In this document: one piece after another, positions 51,001-60,942 of the stretch | Numbering within the stretch: the stretch's first letter is position 1 | Layout: each line of letters begins with the position of its first letter | Source of the DNA: Alitta virens | Lineage: Eukaryota > Annelida > Polychaeta > Phyllodocida > Nereididae | Length of the DNA stretch: 64,000 nt | Direction of reading: 5' to 3' | NCBI GenBank assembly: GCA_932294295.1 | Contig: OW028574.1 | Location: 13,960,215-14,024,214, forward strand | Translations under genes and position numbers: made by a program | Notes under the pieces: model-generated | Told to the model about the DNA's origin: nothing | Database searches by the model: none | What the model saw: the letters and a program-made list of their open reading frames with translations, nothing else

Positions 51001-54000
51001 TATATCGGCGTACACTATACATTATACAGCTGGTTTCAGGATGACTACTCGGTAGGCCTTTTTATAAATTAATCGGGACAATTTAACGATATAGTCTTAA
51101 TAAATAAAGTATCCGTCCCTATGACAAATTTTACAAGTTAACCTGTCAACTTATATAGTCAACATTAACTACATCTGTATGGTTGATTGACTGACAAGTG
51201 GCTGTACATATGAGGCAAATATAGTATGTGTGCAAATATAGTATGTGTTGGAACCCCTCCCCCCCCCCCCCCCCCCCCCATGGACTCATGACAGCAGTAA
51301 TTCCAGACACTGCTCAGTTTGGTGGGTGCCTAGTTCAGCTGTAGCCCTGGGCTTCCAACCACTGGGTCAGGTGCAGAAATACAGCCCTAATCCACCCACC
51401 ACAGACACACCCCATAGTAAGTACCTTTCGTTATGATGGCATTAAATACGTGGACACTGGTGGAGCGGAACGCTGTAGAAAACAATCGAGAGACGACCTG
51501 AGGGTGCACGTAGGTGGCGCGCAGTTCGTTCAAGGTCGTCTGGTAAACAGTCAAAAGGGCATCTACGCTGTCCTCGGCGTCAGAGGGCGACACCTCATCC
51601 TCACTGAATGGATTGCTGGACAAGAAGCTGGAGACGCAAGACTCAATGCACTGGAAAATTATACCAATTGGATATGTAATAGAAGGGTGTAAATAAGATC
51701 GGTATTATGACATGTGATACATTTTATTCTACCCATAGATAAAGTTCTATCATAGCTCAAAAACCTATTTTATTATAGTAGTGATTTAATAAGTTTACAT
51801 AATAAGGTGCGAGTGTGAATTGACGACATATTAACCTGAGAGGTCATTCAAATTTGGACTATAGGGATGGTATTGAGAGATAGGTGTATGGAGAGTTAGG
51901 TATGGACTATGGAGAGCTATAGGTGTAGGAAGAGCTATAGGGTTTACGTTATAAGATGAGTGTCTGCAGCAATGGAGGTTTGATAAAACGTCCAAATTTC
52001 CAGTCTTCCGGCCTACAATATATTTCGCATGCTAATTTCACCTACATAATCGACAGTTGCATGGACCTGGCGGAAGAGGGCAGCTGCTGAGTCCTCGAGC
52101 TGTCCGAGAATCTCGTCCTCTGCGGTTGCCAGGGCAACGGGAGAATCCGGCGGAAGTGACAAACCAGGGGCCATCAGGTAGTCGGACAGGTGTTTGCTCA
52201 AGTGGCCATGGAGTTCCATGCAGTTGGTCAGCCAATAAGAACAGGCTCGGACACTGGGCAGCATCCTCTCCAGACAGACGTACACGTTCTCCTTCTGGCT
52301 CCTGCAACTAGATAGATAGATAGATAGATAGATAGATTATGATAAGTGCAGCCCTCTAAGGCAAGTTCTTTCCACTCACAAGGATTAAAAGATGAGGGGA
52401 GAGTCACTTTATATTGCATCCCATGGGTGGGGTCTTTTACCTGCCACAGCATAGACACCAATTACAGGGGACCATCAATTCAATGCCTCATCCAATTGAT
52501 CCTATCCTATCCTGTCCTGTCCTATTCTATCCTACCCTATTTTCAATTAATTATGACCCTCAGTCATATCCTCTTCTCCATTGAGGAAGCTCTTTTTTTT
52601 TATTCGGCCTATGTTTTGTCATTGGGTTACACTGGTTTGTTTAAGTTAAACTCAATGTTACCTTCTTAAGTTAAATCAAAATATTCACTATGTGCAACTG
52701 ACTGAGCTGACAACACACAGTTCCACTTAAGCTTAAAACTATTTTTTGATCCTGACCTATGACCTCTTTTGAAAATAGTCATCCCATTATCCCAATATAG
52801 CAGTGATGCAGTGTGCTTTGAAAGACTATTTGTCAGCTGGCCAACACATTAGTGCCCAGCAGAAAAGTGGTTACACTGGCAAACAATACACACATTTTCA
52901 GTCTTTCAAAGTACTTCTGCCACGTCACATTGATTGTTATATCACCAGCCAACCTTGATTTATGATAATCCCTGTGTTAGTCAAAACTCTCGCCTGGTTG
53001 AGCGAATTAAATAGTTTTTGAACAATTGTTTCACTGTTTTCAAACAAAACATAAATTCCAATTTGGTTTGAACAGTGAGCGCCTATGCTAGTTTTTGATT
53101 GATTGATTGATTGATTAATTGATTGGTGGATTGATTGATTGATTGGTTCATTTAGAAACAGCAGAAGATATTCCATAAATGCTTGACTAGATTTTATAAT
53201 TAAATAATTCTTAAACTATTATTTGTATGGTGAGGTGGTCTGAAGTATGGTGCTACTGTATTTATGAATAAAGACAAAATCGTAGTTCTACTGTAACATC
53301 GATTTTCATACCAGGAATAATGGTTATAGGCCTAATTGATAAATTGTCATTAACATGTTTCTGATGTGCTTGTATTTTCTAATATTATATACACTGCAGA
53401 AATAAAATTTGAATGGAATATATTATATAAGACCAAACCTACTGGTTCTATTGTATTAGATAAACATCCATCCCTGCCAATAATATACATGGCTAGAGAA
53501 CAAAGCTTGTTTTATCACTCATAAAGACTTTTCATTGGTGTTTTAATGATTTGTTCCAACTTGGTGGTCATTAGATCCCCAAAAAGTCAGTGATAATCGG
53601 AGTATAAAATACTTTGATGTTATTGAAGGTTGATAACGAATATTATGGGAGATTTTAACGACCGCCTGGTCACGTGCCATGCCAAGATAGCCTAGTTTTG
53701 CACTCACCTCTGGACGATTTTGCTCAATGCATTGGCCTCCTCCTGCAACAATTAATAACTTTGTAATATATATAGGGCCTGTTATTATGGCCTATAGGCC
53801 TAAATTTCATAGGCCTATATTTTAAAGATGATTTATAAACGACTTTTTAATTTATTAAAATCTTGAAGAATAAACTCGAGGTAAAAGTGGCAAAGTCGGT
53901 GTTCAAAAATTTACATTAACAGCACACTTATTAGGTATGCCTAATGCCACAATAGTTATTTAATTAAAAAAATAAAAATACGGCCATGCTTTTTCAGGTC

Positions 54001-55497
54001 TAAATTGTGCTAAGGAGGACCTCAGATGCCCTCGTCATAGCAGATCTATACATATAGTCAAATAATATCTATATTAGGCATATATTTGAAGTAATAAAGT
54101 AAAGATGAACCTACCTCAGCTTTCTGTAAAATACAAGATGCCATTTCCAAGATAAGCTGACGGGTCTGCAGCTGGTCATTTTTCACAGCACAATGTTCCA
54201 GGGCAGCCATTAGAACGTAAGAAGCTGTCATGGCGGCATTTCCGGGAGTCCTGTGACGCATTACCTCGAAGATGACGTCACGTTCTGCTCCAGGTCGTAA
54301 GGTCAGTTTGAAGCGTCTGTGGTCGTTCTCATACTCATCATTACGTCTCCTCTGCCACTCCGACGGATCTATCTTTTGCGTCAATAACGTCATTAACGCG
54401 GTGCCATCGACCTCAACGTCCTCATTCTTATTTTCCTGACCTTCCATTTCGGCAGAGTCTTTGAATATGAACTGGTAGTGCTTGCCAATGCAAATGACAT
54501 CTCCCGATTGCAGGGCAACTTTGCTGGTGACACGAGCCCCGTTCACTCTCACCTCACCATCAGAAATGGGATCGATGTAGGTGACCCGAGCTTTACGATT
54601 GGCGCAGGAATAATCCATCCGATAATCCCCGATCAATTTCCTTTTCCACGTATCCACCCTATAAAGCCAGCAATGCATGGCAAGGACATCAGGAGAACAC
54701 AAGTTAATGCTGGTCACGTGAGCAGACTTAGCGCGTGGGCCACACAACACGATGACGTCATTACTCAGAACGTGTAACAGGGAGTCACGTGACCTGTCGT
54801 AACCTTGTATGGTGATCAGATAAGGGCTGTTCTTGGGGATGTCGATGGTTTGTTTTGTGTCTTCTTGGACAGCGTCATGGAATGACTGCAGTTTGGTCCT
54901 GCATTGCTTGCACAAAGTATGACTGCATGAATTGACATCAAGGTCAATGCCACGTTCTCTACTGAGGCTCCATGTATCACTTTCTACGTGACTGAGAGAG
55001 TGATGAGAAACCTTATTTAGATCATTTTGCCCTTTGTAGTCACTTTTCTCCTGTGAAAGTCCTTGGTCATCAGCGAACATGCTCAAATCGACTTCTTCCA
55101 CTACCTTTCTGCGGAGTTCGAACCGCCTTCGATGAAGGGCACTGGGCTGCCATAATGAATGAATAACATACACAAACTCGTGTTTTGCCAATTCTCTTGC
55201 ATATTGTTCATGGAATTCATTAGTACCAGCTTCACCCACCACATCGTACAAACAGAAGTTATTTGGTGACTCGTCATGGATTCCAAAACGACGTAGGGCC
55301 AAGCAGACGACATCATGCGCAGTCATGTGATGGTCTATCAACATGCTTTTATAACAAACATTTGGAATGACTGAAGTCCCGTGTATTTTTATCACCTTTG
55401 AATGACATTCTTCAGTGTGGTCACTGTTTGTAGAATTCTTCTGTTTTACCTTCTTTTTGGGAAGGGTCTTCCAAGAGCTTTTTGATTTTGATCTCAT
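43976..55497 (-). CDS. RADIL: RADIL-type Ras-associating, FHA, dilute and PDZ domain protein (complete)
   Basis: Exons in transcript order: 54115-55497, 53708-53742, 52046-52301, 51425-51650, 48441-48613, 47824-47971, 47463-47603, 46923-47259, 46016-46392, 45625-45764, 44439-44578, 43976-44078 (TGA). Phase is kept throughout, giving 1152 residues. Exon 1 holds a basic N-terminus, a Ras-associating domain (about residues 30-130) and an FHA-like domain (about 226-350; ALQSGDVICIGKHYQFIF). The dilute domain runs from about 420 to 740 (TSVHVFNAIITK, YYKWSRGVQLRGNLDTVDTW, LHHILANYQLG). A Ser/Arg-rich linker follows, and a PDZ domain closes the protein (GLGLGLIDG carboxylate loop, GIYVRTLVQNSPAA, VGDRILSVNG). 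The start is supported by an in-frame TAG nine codons upstream. Vertebrate RADIL is a Rap/Ras effector controlling integrin adhesion and cell migration; the sister RASIP1 lacks the PDZ, so RADIL is the better name. Exon 2 is a 35-base microexon. Confidence 0.92.
44868..45200. mobile_element. Probable CCAGATAGCAT-type MITE with internal TA run
   Basis: The left end CCCAAATAACATGG and the right end, inverted CCCAGATAGCATTCTATGGG, resemble the termini at 22029 and 47325. The interior includes GATGTCGGCCGACAAGCG, and a TA microsatellite at about 45041-45068. The boundaries are weak because the left end is diverged. Confidence 0.4.
45251..45600 (+). repeat. 25-bp minisatellite, about 14 copies
   Basis: The unit starts TGATCCCAACATTACAGTAT and continues CCATA. 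Units are nearly identical except for one position (CAACATT or CATCATT), one shortened unit of 20 bases near the end and a last unit with an insertion. It lies in the RADIL intron just before exon 45625-45764 (in plus coordinates). Confidence 0.95.
47325..47443. mobile_element. Short MITE with CCAGATAGCAT ends, copy B
   Basis: About 119 bases in the RADIL intron between exons 46923-47259 and 47463-47603. The left end CCCAGATAGCATTCCAAAT is inverted at the right end as CCAAGATAGCATTCCAATTT. The interior repeats GTTGAACC/GTTGAC-like words, as in copy A. Confidence 0.7.
49735..49890. mobile_element. Second copy of the G/C-tract DNA transposon
   Basis: Shares AAATTAAAATATATTGCGGG, GACCACTGA, the C-tract and the terminal CCGCTACT with the reverse complement of 35701-35867. 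Its right-hand part lies inside the triplicated block, so it was present before the block was amplified. The left end is eroded. Confidence 0.6.
49780..51321 (+). repeat. Triplicated 513-bp tandem block in a RADIL intron
   Basis: Three head-to-tail units start at about 49780, 50293 and 50807. Read side by side they differ almost only in the length of two poly-C tracts per unit, plus one C/T change before the last tract. Each unit begins inside a copy of the G/C-tract DNA transposon (AAATTAAAATATATTGCGGG ... CCGCTACT), then carries unique-looking AT-rich DNA, and ends GACACTGCTCAGTTTG. Confidence 0.95.
52313..52485 (-). mobile_element. SINE copy C with GATA-type tail
   Basis: On the minus strand: GGCAGGTAAAAGACCCCACC, then AAGAACTTGCCTTAGAGGGC, then a tail of ATCT units (GATA on the plus strand, 52313-52338). 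The tail abuts the acceptor of RADIL exon 52046-52301. A separate CCTAT run lies at about 52499-52541. Confidence 0.75.
52797..53060 (-). repeat. Dispersed repeat (inverted partner at 43010-43270)
   Basis: A minus-strand copy of the repeat at 43010, in the RADIL intron before the microexon. An ATTG tetranucleotide run follows at about 53096-53150. Confidence 0.7.
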
Positions 55498-57814
55498 TGT
55501 TCTGTATTTAGCTAAACCATAAAGCTAATAAGAGCTTTTATATATATAATACACAAATGTATAGTTCACAAAGTAGATTAATCCAAAAAACACTTACAAA
55601 ACGAATCACTCATAATTGCTGGCTGGTGCAGCTCTTGACTTCATGACTTAGCTCCTAAGAGTGACTTCAATATCACAGTTACTTTAAATCCAGCCCGTGC
55701 ATAATCGTGTAATAATGTATCGTATAAATCCACGCTGTAGGTTAAACAGATTTCACAAAGTCTGCATAACCTGTGATGAAATGAAACTCATGGTTGGAAG
55801 TCTAAAACGAATTGTTTCCACAGTCGTGTTGTTTGACTATAACAGTGCTTTGTAACTGTGCAGAGCATAAAATGTTCGCGGCTGCCCTGCGGTCAAATTC
55901 TATTGTAGCACAGACAAACAAACTTGGTGTGATCCTCCCAGTGTCCACCACCCATCTGAGTGTACATTTGTGAACCACTGGGCTTTTAGAAAAATCCAAC
56001 AGAATGTTAGGTTCTTACAGATCACGATTCGAATGACCAGCTATGATCTATAACACTAATCAAGAACACTAAAGCTGTCATGCCCTCATTATCAACTCAT
56101 TGTATGATTATTAAACCAACATGATCCAGTAATCATCGCCAATGAATCGTGCCCCTGTTCAGTCATCCATAAAAATTAAAGTTACTTTTAAATTCTCGTT
56201 TACATGCTGGGTGGATGTTTTACAGATTTGATAATAATAGTAATTTGTACTGAACCTCCTTGTACAGAGAAATTTAAAATATGCATAAAATTGATAAGCA
56301 AATACATCATGTAAAAGGAAGAGATTGGATAAAAGATAAAATACATATAAGCTTAAAATACACAGAAAAGACTTTAAAAAGACATTTCAATAGATTTATA
56401 ATGGAGACTGCAACAGTTTAATTCGTTCCTAATTGTGCTCATTATACTCAGACGGCAACATCTTCATGCTGTCGATTTATGGCACATGTAAACAAAGAGA
56501 AAACATTGTGCTCACACAGTTTCATCAATTTGGTAATTACACCAACTGACTCACGACGTTACTGTAAATCAGGAATTAAATAAAGTATATGAATGGTTTA
56601 TGGCAGATAAGCCTTCCCTTAATATAGACAAACAATCCCAGAGAATGACATTGTATGCTGTATGATCAAACTGGGAAGTCACGTGACCCACGATTATTTA
56701 AGAATCAGAAACATTTTCTTGAACGGCGAGGCAAACGTCATGATGAGCATCATCGATTCGAAAAGTTTATTTGGAAGATAGGCTGTATAAATTAAATTAA
56801 AATTAATTTCGTGTTTTCAGATCGAAAATATACCAAATATTAAGCAAGATACGAATAGGAGAAAGTAGAGAAGCAAGTTCGCTAGCGTCATGGCGAACGT
56901 CATGAAAAGCGTCGTTCGATTCGAAACTATTAAAAGCGATCTTCTGTAAAAGAGTGATAGTCCAACAATTAGTATAGCTCATGCTGATTCTGAACATGTT
57001 TTCGGATCGAAAATAGACCAAAATTTACGCGGGATATTTGTCTGAGATGGCAGGTAGGTTGGCGGCGGCAAAAATGATTGTGGATCGAACAAATTTTCTT
57101 GTGGTGCTCCCTCAAACGTCTGCGCCTGCCCTATATAAACACGCCGTGCTAATTTGTCTTCATTTGACACTGTGCTGCGATTCTATTAGTGCAGTAGCAG
57201 AAGTAAAAAAAAGGCCATATTATTTGGAGTAGGTGAACATGAAAAATTTACATAACTTATTACTTAAAGCATCTGCCTGATGCCAGATTAAAAAATGGGT
57301 GTGTTTCAGTAGGGAGCCCACATTGTGATGTCACCTCATAATGCAAAATTTTTAATACAACATTTTGGCATATTAGTCCTTTTTTCAAGGTGGTGAACCC
57401 AATTTTCTACAGTACAGTGTTTTTTTGGTGGATTTCCATCCATATGGTTTCAATGAACAATTCCAGCCAAGTTGGCCACTTGAAAACCTTGGGTATTGTT
57501 TACTATAAGCAAACTAAGGTCGCCATCACTGAAATATCCATTTCCGCCAATATCTCAGGAACTAAGGAAAGTATTGTGAAAATATAGGTGTCTAAACCTA
57601 TGTTTTTAGGGTCAAGGAAAGTGATTAAGGCATTTTCAGTTTTGTCCAATGCATGTTAATTTCCAAAATAAGAACAATTTGAAAATAAATGGTTAAAAAA
57701 ATGCTTGTTATGTCGCGATTGAGTAATCCAGTCTGCTCCGGATTACATATTATGGAGTTACTTTCTTGTAATATGTTACATGAAAGCCTTTTTCACACAC
57801 TTTACTGTGATATA
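55498..57814. other. RADIL upstream region and intergenic DNA
   Basis: No exon or long open frame is seen. The RADIL 5' UTR and promoter should lie near 55500-55800, but I see no clear TATA or initiator. A CACGTG E-box is at about 56681 and diverged direct repeats are at 56720-57025. Confidence 0.5.
56720..57025 (+). repeat. Diverged direct repeat, two copies
   Basis: GGCGAGGCAAACGTCATGA and GGCGAACGTCATGAAAAGCG, each followed by CGATTCGAAA, and then GATCGAAAATATACCAAA and GATCGAAAATAGACCAAA, repeat in the same order with a spacing of about 165-185 bases. Confidence 0.55.
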
Positions 57815-59025
57815 CAGGGTGGGGGAGCAAAATTTACAAAAGTTCTGTGAACTCCAAAAACTTGCTTATTATACATGAATGACAGAACCCACCAAAAAAG
57901 ATTTTGAACACAACAAAATAATGCAAACAAAAAAAATCCTTTTATTCAATATGTCGAAAAGCTCTACAGCTCTGTGCAACAAAATCCTCAAGACATCTTA
58001 ATCCACTCTTCCATGATGGTAGCCTTGAGTGAGTCAATGTTGGGGTAGGAAGTCTTGTTGGTTGCATGCTCCAAAATGCCCCACACGGCAAAGTCAAGTT
58101 GGTTCAGGTCTGGAGGGGGGCCAGAAATCTGCAGATTAGAAGTCTGCAAGGTTGGTTTTGCAGAATTGCTGCACCTTCTTGGCTGTGTGGCATGGGGCAC
58201 CATCCTGGGTCCACACATAGTTGCCCTCAGGGTAGTTGGCCTTGAGCCATGGCAAGACACAGTACCTCAGGACCTTGTAGAAGGCATCTGCACCCACTCT
58301 TTCTCCAGGCTTGAAGAAGTAGAGGGGCATCTTCTTGCCGTCAGAGGCCATGACACTCAAGACCATGATCTGGGCAAGATGCTTGGTCCAAAAGGTGCCC
58401 TTGACCTTAGCTTTTGACTCTGCAAGGCATCGGTCATTTTTCCTGTTCACAACTGCATCTACTGTAAAGATCTTCTCATCAGAGAAAACTTTGACTGTGG
58501 ACCAATTCTTTCTGAGGTACTTCAGCACTTTGTTGGATCTCTCTAGTCTCCTCACTTTCATGGACTCTGTCAGGAGTTGCCTTGGAGTCCTGGCGTACGA
58601 CTTCAAGCCCAGATCAATGTGAACGGCCATTCTGACTGTCATGGGGTCCACCTGCAGCTCGGCAGCCTTCTTACACATTGAGGTTGTTGGGTCCTCTGCA
58701 ACCTTGGCCTTGAGGGCATTCTGGAGTCCTCTTTTTGTTTGCTCCACCACTGCCCGGCTTCCTTTGGATACCATTCCCAGTGTTCTCCACCATCCCGACG
58801 TCGTACAGTCTTCAAGCTTACGCCAACTACGTCAGAGATGCTTCTGGGATCCACTTTGGCACATAGCAGATCTTTCATCCTTTGCCTTTTGTTCTTCTGT
58901 GAAGCCATTTTCAGTTTGAATAATGTAATAATGACTCATTTTACAGGTAATAGTATATAGTTTGTTTACAATCCGTTTCACAACATTCAGTTAAGTTGTT
59001 GTTTTAAATTTGCACCCCCACCCCG
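57815..59025 (-). mobile_element. mariner-type DNA transposon with TA target duplication
   Basis: 1211 bases flanked by TA at 57813-57814 and 59026-59027. The ends CAGGGTGGGGGAGCAAAATT and, inverted, CGGGGTGGGGGTGCAAATTT match over about 20 bases. The element contains one transposase relic on the minus strand. Intact ends with a dead gene mean it could move only with transposase supplied from elsewhere. Confidence 0.92.
57988..58908 (-). pseudogene. mariner-family transposase, frameshifted
   Basis: The start MASQKNKRQRMKDLL is followed by a helix-turn-helix region (SISDVVGVSLKTVRR). The frame then shifts at least twice around 58680-58800. The long middle frame (58136-58774) carries the first catalytic Asp in VFSDEKIFTVD and the second in YVWTQDGAPCHTAKK. 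It stops at ADF, and the last part, with the third Asp in PPPDLNQLDFAVWG, is in another frame ending at 57988. The protein is the usual mariner length, about 300 residues, if read across breaks. At least three disabling changes make it inactive. Confidence 0.92.
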
Positions 59026-59718
59026 TATGTTATATCATATAAAAACCATTATTCAGAACTGAAGACAAGTCTTCAGGAGGGTCCCTCTAAGACTAATTAG
59101 AAGTCGCTGCTGAGGGCTCCCCCTTGATGACATTTTACATCAATATTGCAACTTAAAGTTTAAATAAGCCTTAAATGATGACTGAAAGATATCATTTTGT
59201 CATTAATTGAAGAAGAATTGTTGTGATAAAGAGTAGGTTAAATTTTTTATGTTATTAAGAATTTGTGTGGTAAAGAAACAATTTCAATTTGGAATGTTGC
59301 AATTTTGACACCTATAACAGTCTTTGATATGAATGAATATTGTAAAAAAAAAAAAAATTTTTTTTGAATATGAACAAAATCTGTGGTAACCATGTGTACA
59401 AAAATTTTCTTTTATCTGTGAGAGGGTGTGTTATTGTAAGCCATAGGAATGTACTGAATACTGTATTTAGCAAACTGATGTCTCACTCTTTGGCAAGTGC
59501 AGATCACTGCTATTTCTGACATTATAATTATGTCTATCTGATATTCTTTGAAATATGTCAGCATAGAAATATAACGGTCACAGTCTTTTTTCAATTTTTA
59601 TAACAAAATTTAGCTCATGGTTCCCATATTTTTAACAAAAATAGGATTTGTGTGTGAATTATATCGTTTGTTTGCTGTTATACGGACAGCTTTCTTTTGT
59701 AATTTAAACATAGTATAA
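59026..59718. other. Spacer between the mariner and the gypsy LTR
   Basis: AT-rich, with an A13/T9 run at about 59345. No open frame, splice sites or repeat partner noticed. Confidence 0.5.
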
Positions 59719-59903
59719 TGTTCACCCAATTGTATTTTCATATGCTTCCAATAATGAAAATAAACTCCAGCAGTATACAGCTTGACTTGTTTTAATCGTT
59801 CGTCATTTCGAATCTATACAAAGTACCTGGATGTTGATAATCCCAGGATGTACAAGGAAGTAGTAAAATACAGATCTACACTGCGGAACACTACGACACT
59901 ACA
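59719..59903 (-). mobile_element. Candidate 3' LTR of the gypsy element
   Basis: On the minus strand the segment starts TGTAGTGTCGTAGTG directly after a purine tract and could end GGGTGAACA, giving a TGT...ACA unit of about 185 bases. The start is well supported by the tract. The end is a guess, because the matching 5' LTR lies outside the window; another CA end is possible near 59731. Confidence 0.5.
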
Positions 59904-59916
59904 ACTCCTCCCTACC
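59904..59916 (-). other. Polypurine tract of the gypsy element
   Basis: GGTAGGGAGGAGT on the minus strand lies immediately before the TGTAG that opens the LTR, the standard plus-strand primer position in LTR retrotransposons. Confidence 0.6.
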
Positions 59917-60498
59917 TTAGCTACACACTAGCTGTAGATGTGTTTTTTTTTTTAAACTTTAAGTAACTGGAACAATTACTCTAATTTTTACAATAATTCT
60001 ATGAGGTTATTACAATCAATTAGCTTACTGAACAAAAAATAAATTTATTGCTAACCTATCCATATAATGTGATATAAACAATATATAACCATAACCTTAT
60101 TTGCACGATGTAACATTTTGTAGTTTGTCACCCAATAAATCAAATAACCCAATGGTGGGTTGAGTGTGTGACTAATTACTATGAAACACAAATCATATTG
60201 GAACAATTGCATAACTTCAGCATCATCACTCAATAAATCAATAAATGGTAGAAGTGTGTATAATGCTACTGTAGACAAAATTCCTCAACATGCTTATCAT
60301 GCTCATCGACAAAACATTAACGAAAACATTAACTGCTCTAATCAACACAGATCACAACTACACAAGTTTTATGAAAATGTAGAAATGATATGTTTGTATA
60401 AATTGTCCATAAAGTCATTAGAACGGATGGCAACTTCATCATTGTTAATGTAAACGGCAAATAGAATGCTAGAAATTTTGATTATCAGAGTCACTGTC

Positions 60499-60939
60499 TC
60501 AATTAGTATCATATTCGTTCAGGTAATTTGGCCTCGAATATGTTCTGCCATAACGAGAGCGGGCTTCATTTGGACTTTGGTTTTCGTCTCGGACTTGATT
60601 TCCGTCGGTTTCTCGAACTTGTATTTCGGCCGGATCGACAGAATTACTATTGTCTGTTGGTGTTTCTTGGTTGTTATCTACTGCTTGCATTTTATCTTCA
60701 GGGACATCCGACATGTAGCTTTCGGTGTCTTCCCGGTCTAGTAACTGGTCAGCGTCATGGTCACTGTCTAGTCTGATCTTTTTCATGAACGATGAATTTC
60801 TCGTAATTTCTCGTTTGTCCGTTAGTCGTTCGGCTGTGATCATTGATCCTTGTACTTTGGTTACACGGTATGGTATGGGTTCGAACGTAGTGTCAAGTTT
60901 GTTTTTCTTGGCTTGCTTTACAAACACAATATCTCCAGT
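60499..60939 (-). pseudogene. C-terminal part of Pol cut off by a premature stop
   Basis: Directly after the TAA at 60940-60942 the same frame stays open for 147 codons to the stop at 60499. It begins TGDIVFVKQAKKNK, continues FEPIPYRVTKVQGSMITAER, and becomes acidic, as in the C-terminal module of gypsy integrases. The TAA is thus a single point defect in an otherwise continuous reading frame, not the natural end. Confidence 0.85.
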
Positions 60940-60942
60940 TTA

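Noticed and set aside
54478..54777. 99-codon plus-strand frame
   Set aside because: It is a shadow of RADIL exon 1 on the opposite strand.
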